A DNA stretch of 64,000 nt from Candida dubliniensis CD36 (GCF_000026945.1 NC_012860.1:1364001-1428000), one strand, 5' to 3'. Positions 1-11,886 are shown, counted from the first letter of the stretch. Program-made: numbers and translations. The notes: generated by a model not told the origin, from the letters alone.

Positions 1-22
1 TGTTTCCGAGTCACACATATAC

Positions 23-57
<35 letters not shown>
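23..57. repeat. (TAT)n trinucleotide microsatellite
   Basis: Uninterrupted TAT/ATT triplets for about 35 bp, followed by a T run. Confidence 0.9.
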
Positions 58-227
58 GTATTATTTTTTTTTTTTAGTTTTTTTTTTTCAGTTTTTGCAA
101 ATATGTTACAAAAATAAAACTATAATATAACATCATTACTGCTGTGCTGCTTCAGTATACCTAATATTGTGTCTACGTATATGTATATGTGGGTCCATGA
201 CATAAAATTTAGGGCCATATTAAACTG

Positions 228-249
228 CATCATCATCATCATCATCATC
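228..249. repeat. (CAT)n microsatellite
   Basis: Seven CAT triplets, shortly before the T16-G10 tract. Similar CAT runs recur near 2770-2795. Confidence 0.9.
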
Positions 250-262
250 TTAATAGTTTTTC

Positions 263-295
263 TTTTTTTTTTTTTTTTGGGGGGGGGGAGGGGGG
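263..295. repeat. T16-G10 homopolymer junction
   Basis: Sixteen T residues pass directly into ten G residues (263-278 and 279-288), followed by A and six more G. Similar T-run to G-run junctions occur near 613-627 and 1419-1440. Confidence 0.9.
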
Positions 296-1900
296 AAGAG
301 GGGGTGGGAAATAATATAATATATGTTTCACCTTAGTGAAATATAGTACAATTGCAAAATACAATTTGCAAAATACATTTTGCATTTTGCATTTGCATTT
401 GCGTTGTTCATGCCTGGATACGATTAAAATAGATTAACATCACAGCACACCACCACCACCACCAGTACCATCACCACCTGCTGTATCACCACTTCTGTTC
501 TTCTTATTATGGAATGGTTATATCGGCGATAATTATTATTATTATTATTTTTTTTTGTGTGTTTTTTTTTGTTCACTATTACAAATTTTTATAAAAAGAA
601 TTAATTAATTAATTTTTTTTTTTTGGGGCTTTCATGGGAGTAAAATAACATTTTCAAATAATAAGAATGATTTGGAATATAAATTCCATAATTGTTAAAT
701 ATGTAAAAAAAAAAAAAGAAAAATTGATTGACTGATTGATTGGGCGGGAAGGAGGAGGGAGAGGATTTTCTGACCATGACTATTGGGGATTTTTTTTTTT
801 TTTTTTTGTTCATGAATATATGAATTTCATTAGAGGAATTTGAAATGGTAATAAACAAAACCTTACCTTGTATGTTTCTACAAACATTCTAGAATTGATT
901 AATAGAAAATACCTCCTCCAATTAGTATTGAATATTGAATATTGAATATGGAATGTATGTATCTCTATGGTATTAATCTCAGAACATTCTTTACTTTCTT
1001 TTATTCTTGTCAAAAAAGAAATTTTTTTAGAAAAAATAATTGAAAGAATTGTCTATTTTTTTATTCAATTTCTTTTCCTTTCCATTCCTTTCCTTTCATT
1101 TCTTGATTTGGTATTGGTTTTGGTATTGGTATTGGTTTTTAGCTTTGGTTTTGGTTTTGGTATTATTTTGTTTTGTTTTATTTTGTTGCGACAGTCTGAC
1201 AAAAAAAAAAAACAAATTGACAATTTTCAAATTTCAATTTTCAATTTTTGCGACATTAAATCTCAAAACGTAAATGATTTGCACCCCCCTCCCCCCAACA
1301 ACCATATCACCTCGCTCTCTACCATGAGAGGCCTGTTTCTAACTTCTGGTATACCAACAGACATTATTAACTAAATAAAATATTGTATTATTGTAACTTA
1401 CAATTGTACTACTTCAAATTTTTTTTTTTTTTTTTGGGGGTTTGAGTTTAGGATTGGGTCTGTGTCTTTGTTGTTAATTCTTATTGAAGGAAACACAAAT
1501 TATAAAATCATTTTCAATTGTTGTTAAAAATAACTTAATATCAAACAACAACAACGATGATTATCATAACCCAATATCAACAATTTTAAACGATTCCAAA
1601 CAAACAAACAAACAAACCAAAAAAAAAAAAAAAGAGAATATTTCCCACGCAAATTTGTTATAAGAAAGTATATATACACAAACACACATAGAGAAACCAG
1701 AGTTTCATCATCATTGTATAGGTTCATTTTTTTGGGAATGACTATCAAAGAAGTAGAAGAAGAATAATAATAATATCATCTAATTTTTAATTTGATAAGG
1801 TTTATAAGTTTAGAAAATTTGTTTTTCAGAAAAAAAAAAAAAAAAAAAAGTATGTTCTTGTACTAGTTAATATGGTGATTTTTGTAGCATTAATACGATA

Positions 1901-1985
1901 GATAGGATAGGATAGGATAGGATAGGATAGGATAGGATAGGATAGGATAGGATAGGATAGGATAGGATAGGATAGGATAGGATAG
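1901..1985. repeat. (GATAG)17 pentanucleotide array
   Basis: Seventeen perfect head-to-tail copies of GATAG covering 85 bp with no mismatch. Perfect arrays of this length are usually length-polymorphic between strains. Reverse-strand translation gives a spurious Leu-Ser-Tyr-Pro-Ile repeat ORF. Confidence 0.97.
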
Positions 1986-3977
1986 AACTTTGCTTTACTT
2001 TTTAGCTGATCATTTCTTTTTTTTTTTTTTTTCAAAAGTTATTAATATATCATTTGATAAATTATTCTTTAAAGAAACACCCATCGATTGCATTGATAAT
2101 TAATTTATTCATTTCATTAGTAATACTTGTTGTTGTTGTTGTTTCATTTTGAAAAGCCTGGTTTGGCTAGCTTTAATTTTTTTTTTGGTTTTTTTTTTTG
2201 TCTGAATGATTGTTAATTCTTTTGTTGTATTTTTTTTTTTGCAATCAAATTTGTGTCCTCCCCCAAAAAAATTATGAATATGGTGGTGGTGATGGTATCA
2301 AATTATCAAAAAAAAAAAATTAAAATTAAAATTAAGCCATTTATCAACGGTAATTTGAAAGTCAAGTTCCTAATAATAGAAACATTAAATTACTCAAATT
2401 ACTCAAATTACTCAAAATGAAAAAAAAAAAAATGGATTGAACGCAATTTAAATTCAATTTATATTTGATTTCTTTCGATACGAATAATAATAAATTGTTG
2501 AGAGGTTTATTTATTTATTTATATCAATTAATAATCAAATTCGTATTCGTATTCGTATTCTATACAAGAGAAAGTATTGCCTTACGTTACGTGTGTGTGT
2601 GTGTGTATGTGTGTATTGGTCGTATCGATGATTTAAAATATATAATATGTATATATCTTGGGTTTTACTTATTTGTTTTGAACCCTCATAAAAAAAAAAA
2701 CAAAAACCAGAAATCATTCATCAAGTGATGTTGTTGTTTGTTATTCAAATTAGATTTCAAATCGTTCATCACCATCATCATCATCATCATCATCAACAAC
2801 AACAAGTATAAAAATAGAAGAATGTATAGATTAAAAAATTCTATAATATATCTTATAACCTTGAATATATTCAATTAATTTATGAAAAAAATGAATTTGT
2901 TTTACCAATAAGTTGCTAAGTTATGTTTGTGGTAAAAACTGACTTATTTCCTTATTAGGAAGTCTAAGTTTTTTTTGTTTTTTTTTTTTGAGATGAGCCA
3001 TTAATCAACACAATTTAAAAAAAGAAAAAAAAAAAAATCTTTTCATATTTTTTTATTCTCTTTTTCTTCTCTTTTTCTTCTTTAACATATTTTTAAAAAA
3101 TTAACTTCCGGATTACCAGCAAGACTAATTATTACCTCCATTTAGTTAAGCATAAATGGCTGGAAGGAAATTAAATTAAATTATTATTCCATCTTTAATA
3201 ATTCAGAGTAACTTTCAATTATTATTATTATTATTATATATCCAACAACAATAATGATTTTATTGGTTGGTGGATGTTATATTAAAATAATTGTGTGTGT
3301 TTTTTTTATTTTATTTATTTTCTGATTCGCTTGATGGATACATTGTTATTAAATTATGTTGTAATAATAAAGAAGTAATAATCAATAAGGGGAATAGGAT
3401 ATTGGAAAGTTATAAATATCCTCATCAAGAATTGAGCAACTAGTAATATAGTTTGTCTTGTTCTTGTTCTTGTTCTGCTTGTTCTGCTTGTTTTTTTTTT
3501 TTCATTTTCTTTGAACCTATATTACATTATATTATGTTATCTTTCATAACCATATCGATTGTAATGGGTTTCTTGTTTGTAAGTCATACCGAAACACCCA
3601 TTTTAAGAATTCTTATCCTTTTCTTGTTGAGAGAGAGAGAGAAAAAGATTTGGTTTTTAATTGTTTAAATATTATAACAAAAATTTTTAAACCAACCACC
3701 CCTTCTCCCCCCTTTCTCCCACTTTCTCCCACAATAATTGTAAATAGATATGATTTGTTTTTGATCTAACTTTTGATTCCAATTATTCCAATTACTTTTG
3801 GTGTAATCTTACAAAAAAAAAAAAAAAAAAACCACAGTGTATAAAGAAAACGAAATTTTACAAAATTCAAGTACTCGTACTCCCAGTATATTATGTATAA
3901 TTAATGATGATTTTTGTTGATGTTGAATAATTAACCAATACTAATACTAAAATCCATAGTATTAATTTTATTCATAT

Positions 3978-4052
3978 TTAGTTAGTTAGTTAGTTAGTTA
4001 CATGGTTGGTTGGTTGGTTGGTTGGTTGGTTGATTAGTTGGTTGGTTGATTA
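3978..4052. repeat. (TTAG)n and (TTGG)n tetranucleotide arrays
   Basis: A GTTA run changes to a GGTT run, with a few TGAT interruptions at the end. Plain slippage-type microsatellite. Confidence 0.85.
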
Positions 4053-4207
4053 GTCGTTTTAGTTAGTTCTCATTTGGGAAATTATATTACTCTATTAAGA
4101 TTTGTCTTCAAACTTCTAAAGGGGAATTATTATTACTTTTTTTTTATTCATTTTTGTGTTAATCGCGTGAAATAAAATATATATATATCAACAGTATAAT
4201 ATTGTCG

Positions 4208-4209
<2 letters not shown>

Positions 4210-4240
<31 letters not shown>
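4210..4240. repeat. (GATT)n microsatellite
   Basis: Almost eight perfect GATT copies. The same unit recurs in mixed form near 9290-9345. Confidence 0.9.
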
Positions 4241-4737
4241 CGTTTTTGGGTGGTGGTTATAGTTGTTCATTTTTTATAATTAATTCAAAACAATAGCTCT
4301 ATTTAATGACAATAAAACAACAACAATAGATCTTAATAACAAAGAAAGTGAAAAAAAAAAATATAGTATAATATGACACAGATAGATCTTACAGGTCTGG
4401 TCTGGTCAGGTCTGGTCCCAATATGTAAAAGTAGAAAGTGTTATTTTCTTTTTGACACATATATCGACAACAACAACAACAACAACAGCAGATACAACAA
4501 CAACAACAATGTCAATTGGTGATAATCACATTGAAAACAATGAAAATAAACATCTGAATTAGATGAATCATAAATTAGTTTAGAGAGATAAAACTAATTG
4601 GAAAGTACCGTTAAATCAATGAATTAAACGAAATTCCATGATTAAATTATTTAGTAAAATTACAAATAAGTTGTAGTGTGTTTTTTTTTTTTTTTCAATA
4701 GATTGAATAATGACAATAATTAATTCACAATCTTTAT

Positions 4738-4779
4738 AGTCTATAGTTTATAGTCTATAGTTTATAGTCTATAGTTTAT
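4738..4779. repeat. 14-bp tandem repeat, three copies
   Basis: Three exact copies of AGTCTATAGTTTAT with a partial copy on the left. Each unit contains the 6-bp palindrome CTATAG. Confidence 0.95.
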
Positions 4780-4967
4780 ATTTTTTTGGTCCAATTTGTC
4801 ACTTTATTCAGTTTTTTTTTTTTAAAAAAAAAAAAAGAATTAATGAATCTGATTATTTGACAAATCAACTGAACAACTGAAGATGTGAAATAAAAAACAA
4901 AAACAAAAACAAAATATATTAACAATCGCGTATCACAAACTAAAAACTAAAAACTAAAACCCAAAGA

Positions 4968-5001
<34 letters not shown>

Positions 5002-5295
5002 GAAAAAGCCTTCATCTTAATAAGGCTAGAAGTTTTCCTTCGATTATTATGTTTAATGTATGTATTGTCTCGATTATTATTGTTACCACTACTACTACTA
5101 CTACTACTACCCCCTTGATAAGTCTTGTTCAAGCCCCCCCCCTCCCCCCCTGAAGATTTGATATATGTTAATTTTCCACTCATTGAAAGATAAGAAATAC
5201 CAAAATAAAACAACTAAAGTAAAGTATTTAATTAGTTAGAGCAAATTTTTGTAATCATCACCATCAGTAGCTGTCGGTTGTGCTAGTTGTGCTAG

Positions 5296-5326
<31 letters not shown>

Positions 5327-5418
5327 AGTAGTAGTCTTTAGGTGCATATTATAGCTTTTGTTGTGCGTGCCTGAATCAATTAATAAACGAATGATTACAC
5401 AAAGCTCAATTCACGTAC

Positions 5419-5420
<2 letters not shown>

Positions 5421-5455
<35 letters not shown>

Positions 5456-5456
5456 T
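5421..5456. repeat. (ACACAT)6 hexanucleotide array
   Basis: Six perfect copies of ACACAT. Confidence 0.95.
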
Positions 5457-6523
5457 ACCAGTTTGTGTTTGTATTTTTCTCTCAATTCTCTTGTTATACA
5501 ATTAATGGGTAATTACCCGTTTTAAAAGATAATGAATTGAAAATTACAACCACCACTATAAAGTAAGAAATCTATTCAACCATTAATGTAGGGAAACCAC
5601 TGATTAAGAATATAGAATTATTTGTGAATTTTTAGTTTTAGTTTAAACAACATTCAAGGCTCCCCCAAAAGAAGAAGAAGAAGAAGGTCGTGTACAAATG
5701 TTACGTGTTTTTTTTCTTTCTTCTTCTTTCTTCTTTCTTCTTCTTTCTAATTTTCAACAAAAGTTTTCTTATCAAAATGAATATTTGATGAAATTTCAAT
5801 GTAACTTTTTAAGATTAATTAGTTTGATTGTTTGGTTGTTTGGTTGTTTGGTTGGTTGGTTGGTAAGTCATTCTATTTTTCTTGATTAAGTGAAGTTATT
5901 CCAATTCTTTTTTTCTTTTTTTTTTGTTTGTAAAATGTTATTATTCAAATAGATTAAGTAACTTTTAGTGTATTGTGTGCTATTGTGCTGTACAATGTAG
6001 TGGAAAGATTTTTAAAATCTTCCAAATTTGTTTGTGTGTTTGTTTGTGTGTGTGTGTGTGGCCTTTGTCTAATTTACTCCACTCCACCACTCCAACCACT
6101 CCAACCACCCACTGCCGCTGCCGCTGCCGCCGCCTTACAGTTTTTTTTTTTATTAATTAATTAACCCTTTAACCTTTTTTTTTCCCTTCTCCCTTTGTTT
6201 TCTTCCTTTTTTCTTACACAACACACACAATACACATACAACACATACAATACACACACAAGTAAAAAAAAAAATTTTCTATTTATTTATTTATTCAAAC
6301 CAAAACATACACTTCTTTCTTTTTTTTATCAACTGGCTTACTTTACCCTATTTACTTTACCTACTTATTTGGTTTCTTTCTTTGTTTAATTTCATTAGAA
6401 CTCCATATATTCATTCATTTTTATCATTAACTACTTCACTTCACTTTACTTTACTTTACTTTACTTCACTTGAAACAAAGAACCCCCCCCCCTTTTTCCT
6501 TTTCATTTTCATTTTCCTTAATT

Positions 6524-9139
6524 ATGTCAAAATCAAATCAACATTCAATTACAACTAGTCCTATAGTCATATCTTCTCCAACATTATCTGGTCCCATTAG
6601 ATCTTTACCTATATCAAAACCTCAACAATCATCAACAATTTTATCAAATTTACGTGGTAATGTCATTTTAGTCACTAAATATAATTTTATTGCTGAAGGA
6701 GAAAATGAATTATCAGTTAATAAAGGAGATTTAGTTAAATTAATTGATCGATTAGGTAATGGTTGGATATTAGTCAAATATATTGATCGTGTACAACCTC
6801 CAGGATTAATTCCTGCTTCATATGTTGATATTGCCGTTAATGATCAAATTAATCCCATAACTTTGACTTGGTTACAAAAACTTGATGATACACTAGAAGA
6901 AGAAGAAGAAAAAGAAGAAGAAAAAGAAAATCAATCTCAATCTCAATCTCAATCAACTAATCATAATCATGCTATTAATAATATTATTGATGAATTAAAT
7001 TATTTAGATTTACAATTTAATAAAGTTGAATCGAAATTTGTCACCATAAATAATCGTCCTTATCCTATTCAAGCTTCAATATCAAATTTCTTATTATTTA
7101 ATGGAAGAATATGGTATCGATTAGATATTGAATATAGTGATAAATCAAAATCATATATTTGTCGTTATTATCAAGATTTTTATAATTTACATATTAAATT
7201 ATTGGATTTATATGAAATTTTATCTCAAAATAATATTGGCAATTCTAATTCTAGTGGAACCATTGGTGGACCCACTGGTGGTGGTGGTGGTGATAATAAT
7301 AATATCAAATTACCTAAATTACCTGAACCAATACCAACTCAAAATAAAAATGATGATGAAAATAAAGAAATTTCAATGTTATTAAAAAGATGTAATGAAT
7401 TGAATATTTATATTAATAAATTAATATTAAATAAATATTATCAAACTTCTGATCAATTAAGAGATTGGTTAGAAATTAAAAAAGATTTACCAGGATTTAT
7501 TATTAATTATTCTAATAATAATGAAGATAATATTAATGAAATATCTAATGATGAAATTAATGAAAAAATTTTACCTGGTTCAATTAATATTGTTAAAAAT
7601 TATTATGAAAAATTGAATGAATTAGAAGAAATTGAAAAACAAAAACAAAAACAAATTCAAGTTCAAGAATCAAAAGATACTAAATTACCTCAAAGATCTC
7701 ATTCAAAAAATATTTATAATAATTATCAACAAGCTACTCATGCTTTGGTAGGTCATAGTAATAGTATGAAACATACAATGGTTATGTCTAAAACTGGAAC
7801 AATAAGACATGTACCGATTGGGTCTGGGGCTAGGTCTGGGTCTGTTTCTGGGTCTGGGTCTGTTTCTGGGTCTAGGTCAGGATCCGTTTCTGTTTCTGTT
7901 TCTCGATCCGGGTCTAGGATTTCTGATGGTAAATCATCACATTCACATCCATCTCAATCTGATAGATTTTCTTCATCGAAAAGTAGTAATACCCCAATGA
8001 CTAGAAATAATACCACTATAATTACAAAATCACATCCTCATCATAATCATCATCATCATCAACAACATCAAACTAAAAATAATAACACTGGTAGTACTGG
8101 TAGTACTGGTAGTAATGGATCAGATAATTTTTCTTCAACTTCACCAACATCTTTAACTTCAAATTCAACTTCAACAACAACAACAACAACAGCTTCATCT
8201 TCATCTTCATCACCAACTCCAACACCAACTCCAACTCCAACTCTTTCAATAACGAAAAAAAATAGTGAGACACCAGTTGATAATAATTATATACTATCAT
8301 CACCAGAAATGTCAAGAATTACCAGTACCACCACAAGTAATGGTATTTTTCAATCAAATCCAGGGTCACCATTAATAGGACCATCAGCGGCACCATCAGC
8401 AGGACCACCAGTAATACCCTTGTCAACACTGTCACCACTGTCACCAATATTTAATTCACAATCACCAAAATTAATCAATAATAATTTGAATTCTTCTAAA
8501 ATGGATTATAGTCCTAAACCTGGATTTACTCCAAGAATTATCAAACCACCAACTCCAACAATTTCATCAACAAATAAATTTCAACCAACAACTACATCTA
8601 TTACTAGTACAACAACAAATTTTTCAACTTCATCACCAAAAATGTCACCAATGGGAGGTCATTTTAATGCTAATTTTCCTTCTTATTCTCAAACCAATGA
8701 TCTTAACAATAATAACAACACCAATAATATCAACAACAATATCAACAACACCAACAATAAGGCAAAACATCAAAGAACATTTTCTAATCAATTTATTCGA
8801 TGTAAAATAATTGATCAAAATAATGATATTATTGTTATTAAATTAAATAAAGGAGAATTAAATCTGATTAATGATTTAAAAAATTGTCTTAAATCTAAAA
8901 TTAATATAAATTTTCCACCTCCTTCAAAAAATATGTTAAATCCAGAATTATTTAATAGTAATAGTAATGGTCACGATGGCCATGATGTTGATGGCCATGA
9001 TGTTGATGTTGATGAAAAATTTAATCAAATATTTATTAAATTACCAAATTTAAATAATTTTGAAAATATTGATATGATAAAATTCAATTTTTATGAATTT
9101 TTAAGATTTAATGATAAAATGTATCTTAAAATTGAATGA
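6524..9139 (+). CDS. Bem1-like scaffold protein 1 (SH3-PX-PB1)
   Basis: Predicted 871-residue cortical scaffold. The start is the ATG at 6524 (MSKSNQHS); the frame is open 54 nt further upstream but only from a TTG. Residues 45-105 form an SH3 domain ending in the Bem1-type GLIPASYV. Residues about 180-318 form a PX domain with RYYQDFYNL, which I recall as nearly identical to the phosphoinositide-binding stretch of Bem1, plus LPKLPEPIP. The C-terminus (about 755-871) has a PB1-like pattern ending in KMYLKIE. The middle is disordered: Ser/Gly, His, Asn and Thr tracts. Bem1 links Cdc42, its exchange factor Cdc24 and PAK kinases at growth sites, using its PB1 to bind Cdc24. Classical BEM1 has two SH3 domains and is shorter, so this is probably a paralog and not BEM1 itself. 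CTG codons at 8429 and 8438 lie in Ser/Thr/Pro-rich sequence and should be read as Ser. Confidence 0.85.
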   Translation: MSKSNQHSITTSPIVISSPTLSGPIRSLPISKPQQSSTILSNLRGNVILVTKYNFIAEGENELSVNKGDLVKLIDRLGNGWILVKYIDRVQPPGLIPASYVDIAVNDQINPITLTWLQKLDDTLEEEEEKEEEKENQSQSQSQSTNHNHAINNIIDELNYLDLQFNKVESKFVTINNRPYPIQASISNFLLFNGRIWYRLDIEYSDKSKSYICRYYQDFYNLHIKLLDLYEILSQNNIGNSNSSGTIGGPTGGGGGDNNNIKLPKLPEPIPTQNKNDDENKEISMLLKRCNELNIYINKLILNKYYQTSDQLRDWLEIKKDLPGFIINYSNNNEDNINEISNDEINEKILPGSINIVKNYYEKLNELEEIEKQKQKQIQVQESKDTKLPQRSHSKNIYNNYQQATHALVGHSNSMKHTMVMSKTGTIRHVPIGSGARSGSVSGSGSVSGSRSGSVSVSVSRSGSRISDGKSSHSHPSQSDRFSSSKSSNTPMTRNNTTIITKSHPHHNHHHHQQHQTKNNNTGSTGSTGSNGSDNFSSTSPTSLTSNSTSTTTTTTASSSSSSPTPTPTPTPTLSITKKNSETPVDNNYILSSPEMSRITSTTTSNGIFQSNPGSPLIGPSAAPSAGPPVIPLSTLSPLSPIFNSQSPKLINNNLNSSKMDYSPKPGFTPRIIKPPTPTISSTNKFQPTTTSITSTTTNFSTSSPKMSPMGGHFNANFPSYSQTNDLNNNNNTNNINNNINNTNNKAKHQRTFSNQFIRCKIIDQNNDIIVIKLNKGELNLINDLKNCLKSKININFPPPSKNMLNPELFNSNSNGHDGHDVDGHDVDVDEKFNQIFIKLPNLNNFENIDMIKFNFYEFLRFNDKMYLKIE

Positions 9140-9530
9140 TTGAATGATTGAATGAATGAATGAATTAAACAAAAAGAAGTTATGGTGGTGATGGTGGTGA
9201 TGATGGTTGTCCTATATATATGATTATATTCCATTTATTATTTTGTATTAGTTCTTTTTTTTTGTTTTTTTTTTTTACATTTCCATTTGATTAATTGATT
9301 AATTGATTGTTTGATTGTTTGATTGTTTGATTGTTTGATTATTTGTTTTTTTATTTCATTTCATTTCCTTCGTCTGTGTGTGTTTTGTTTTTTTGTTTTT
9401 GTTTTTTATTTTTCCATTTTATATCGTTTAAAATCCTATAGTGGTGGTTTTTTTTTATTATTTTGGTGGAGTTATATTCAATTATATAATAGTATATTTA
9501 TGTATCAATGTGTATCTTTATTAACAACAA

Positions 9531-9638
9531 TAGTAATAATAGTATTAATAGTAATAATAGTATTAATAGTAATAATAGTATTAATAGTATTAATAGTATT
9601 AATAGTAATAATAGTATTAATAGTATTAATAGTAATAA
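9531..9638. repeat. 9-bp minisatellite with two alternating unit types
   Basis: Twelve exact 9-bp units. Unit A is TAGTAATAA and unit B is TAGTATTAA, in the order A B A B A B B B A B B A. In the phase of the units, A reads as three consecutive stop codons; another phase gives a spurious Val-Ile-Leu repeat ORF. Confidence 0.95.
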
Positions 9639-9666
9639 TATTTCAAAACTTTATATTGTATAGGTA

Positions 9667-9747
9667 GTGATGGTGATGGTGATGATAATGATGATGGTGA
9701 TAATGATGGTGATAATGATGGTGGTGGTGGTGTTGGTGGTGGTGATA
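9667..9747. repeat. GATGGT/GATAAT and GGT triplet array
   Basis: Imperfect triplet repeats of GAT, GGT and AAT, ending in a GGT-rich run. They begin about 28 bp after the 9-bp minisatellite. Confidence 0.85.
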
Positions 9748-10628
9748 TCTAGAAGAGTAAGTTTTTTTGTTTCTGATATATAAACACCATATCAATTCAT
9801 CATCAAATGGGCAGATAATTAAGACAACATCAACCTTAGAAACAAACTATTCTCTTTAATAATACCTTACCCTATTGGTTTATATTATACTTTATTTAAA
9901 AAAAAAAAAAATATAATATAATATAGACAAATTATTTAATTAATTAATGGTAGTTTGATTAAACAATTGTAAAAATAGTAAGTAATGGCCTTGTAATGGG
10001 GGGGGGGGGTAAAGAAATTTAACTTTAAAATGAGAATCAGAATGAATCAATAAATAAATAAATAATATTAATTAGATGATATATTATATGATTATTTATT
10101 TATATTATATTATATTATATTATATTCTAATTTCTTTACTAATTTTATATGCATTGAGGTTATTGCAAAATTTTTTTTTTTAAAATTTGGTAGCTTTTCT
10201 AGATTGAAAAAGAAAAAAAGAAAAAGGAAAGGAAAGGAAAGGAAAGGAAAAATTAATTTTTTTGGTTTTCTAAAAATGTTTGATTTAAAGTAGAATAAGA
10301 TACAAGATAGTAAAATAAAGATGAATTGTGAAGATGAGGAATATGAAAGAAAGAAATTGGAGAAGGTTTTTTCTTTTTTTTTTTTTTTTTAAGATGGTAA
10401 ACATAACTATAATGGAATATAATTCATAATTGAGTGAAACGATGATTACGAAAATTTGGGTGCAATTTTTTTTTGAAAAGTATAAACAAAGAATTAGTAA
10501 ATATTGACAGAAAAAGAAGTTACTTGTTTTGCAATCAATTTAATATTGGACAATGTTTGGTTGTTTGGTTGTTTGTTGTTGTTTATAATTAAAATATAAT
10601 CTCATTGTTTTGATTTAGTTATTATTAT

Positions 10629-10699
10629 TACTACTACTCCTACTACTACTACTCCTACTACTACTACTACTACTACTCCTACTACTACTTCTACTACTA
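10629..10699. repeat. ACT/CCT triplet array
   Basis: ACT triplets regularly interrupted by CCT, giving ACTACTACTCCT-like higher-order units. Confidence 0.85.
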
Positions 10700-11039
10700 A
10701 TCTTTGAACTATCTCCCTAACCAAATCAATTCAAATGATAAATAAAACAAATAATCACCATGATTTCAAAATAAGTTATATATATATAAAAATATATATC
10801 ATAGAATTAGCCTAAACCAAAAAAAAAAAAAAAAAGGACAAGGACTAGTAAATGTTAACTATAATAATAACTTGATGGTTTTTTTTTTTTTAATGTTAAA
10901 TTAGGGGCAAGTATATCTAATCCATCAATAAGATAACTAAATTTAGTAAAAAAAAAAAATATATATATATATAATAAGTAAACTATAATTCAATATTTAA
11001 TTGTCCAATAGTTGATTTTTCACTTCCTTTAAAATCACC

Positions 11040-11060
11040 GATATATTATAATAATATATC
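11040..11060. repeat. Perfect 21-bp palindrome (10-1-10)
   Basis: Arms GATATATTAT and ATAATATATC are exact reverse complements with one A between them. Confidence 0.85.
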
Positions 11061-11098
11061 ACAACCCCAACCAACCAATCAACCAATAAATGAATTGG

Positions 11099-11119
11099 AT
11101 TTGGGTTTAAAACCCAAAT
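11099..11119. repeat. Perfect 21-bp palindrome (10-1-10)
   Basis: Arms ATTTGGGTTT and AAACCCAAAT are exact reverse complements with one A between them. The centre is 59 bp from that of the preceding palindrome. Confidence 0.88.
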
Positions 11120-11141
11120 TTACACAAATAAATCAATTTGG

Positions 11142-11180
<39 letters not shown>
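11142..11180. repeat. (AACT)n microsatellite
   Basis: About nine to ten perfect TAAC/AACT copies directly after the second palindrome. Confidence 0.9.
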
Positions 11181-11845
11181 TTACATAAATAAGTACTCAA
11201 GTACCTAAGTCAAATATAAAAATATAAAAATGAAAGAAATATCACAAAATATTGAATATAGAATATAGAATATAGAATATGTCTATTATTATTTATGTCT
11301 ATGTTACTTCAAATATTAACTAAAAAAAAAAAAAAAAGAAATTTTTTTCTTGGGGAAAATATAAACAATTGATATCTTTCTATGGCTAATGAAAATATTC
11401 CTAACAATCAAAAAATATGATATGATATGATATGATATATATATATATATATATATTACTATGCTTTTTTTTTTTTTTCAGAATTTTCATTACTTCAACG
11501 GCATTATCAATAGTAAATTTGATTTTTATTATCATTAAATTTAATACTTGTGAAATGGACTATAAAAAAAAAAAAAGAAAGTGATGAATCTAACCCAATA
11601 ATAATAATACATAATAAAAACATTACCCACATAAAACGGTAAATAATACATAAAGTAATATTGCATTTACGAAAAAACAAAAAAAAAAAAAACTCAACAT
11701 AGATATGTAATACTCTACATTTACATTTACATTTACAATGTTCATTCATTCATTCATTCTCTTTCTTTCATTCATTCTCTTTCTTTCATTCTTCAATTCT
11801 AATAAACCCAGTTAATGAATATTACTATTTTCTGTCTTTTATTCT

Positions 11846-11875
11846 TTTAACAATATATATATATATATTGTTAAA
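11846..11875. repeat. Perfect 30-bp palindrome with an AT core
   Basis: TTTAACAA and TTGTTAAA arms flank a TA core with no spacer, so all 30 bp are self-complementary and could extrude as a cruciform. Confidence 0.9.
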
Positions 11876-11886
11876 TAATGGTTGGA

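Larger units (their letters stand above)
1..6523. other. Gene-free, repeat-rich region upstream of the first Bem1-like gene
   Basis: About 6.5 kb with no convincing coding sequence. Every open frame is short and made of translated low-complexity DNA (poly-Phe, poly-Lys, Leu-Ser-Tyr-Pro-Ile repeats). The stretch holds many homopolymer A/T runs, several G runs and many microsatellites; the clearest are listed separately. It ends in a pyrimidine-rich leader of TTTAC/TTCAC units just before the ATG at 6524. The left edge is cut by the window, so a gene further left cannot be excluded. The region could be a long regulatory region or structural chromosome DNA; nothing seen decides between them. Confidence 0.75.

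Noticed and set aside
1826..2035. - strand frame with LSYPI repeats
   Set aside because: Direct product of reading the (GATAG)17 array.
6470..6523. N-terminal extension of the first Bem1-like gene
   Set aside because: It begins at TTG and translates a C/T-rich leader; the first ATG is at 6524. Similar TTG-only extensions were dropped for the genes at 29882, 34136 and 41603.
9323..9667. 114-codon + strand frame with repeated VIIVLIV
   Set aside because: It is a translation of the 9-bp minisatellite and T-rich DNA, with no ATG-supported gene structure or family features.
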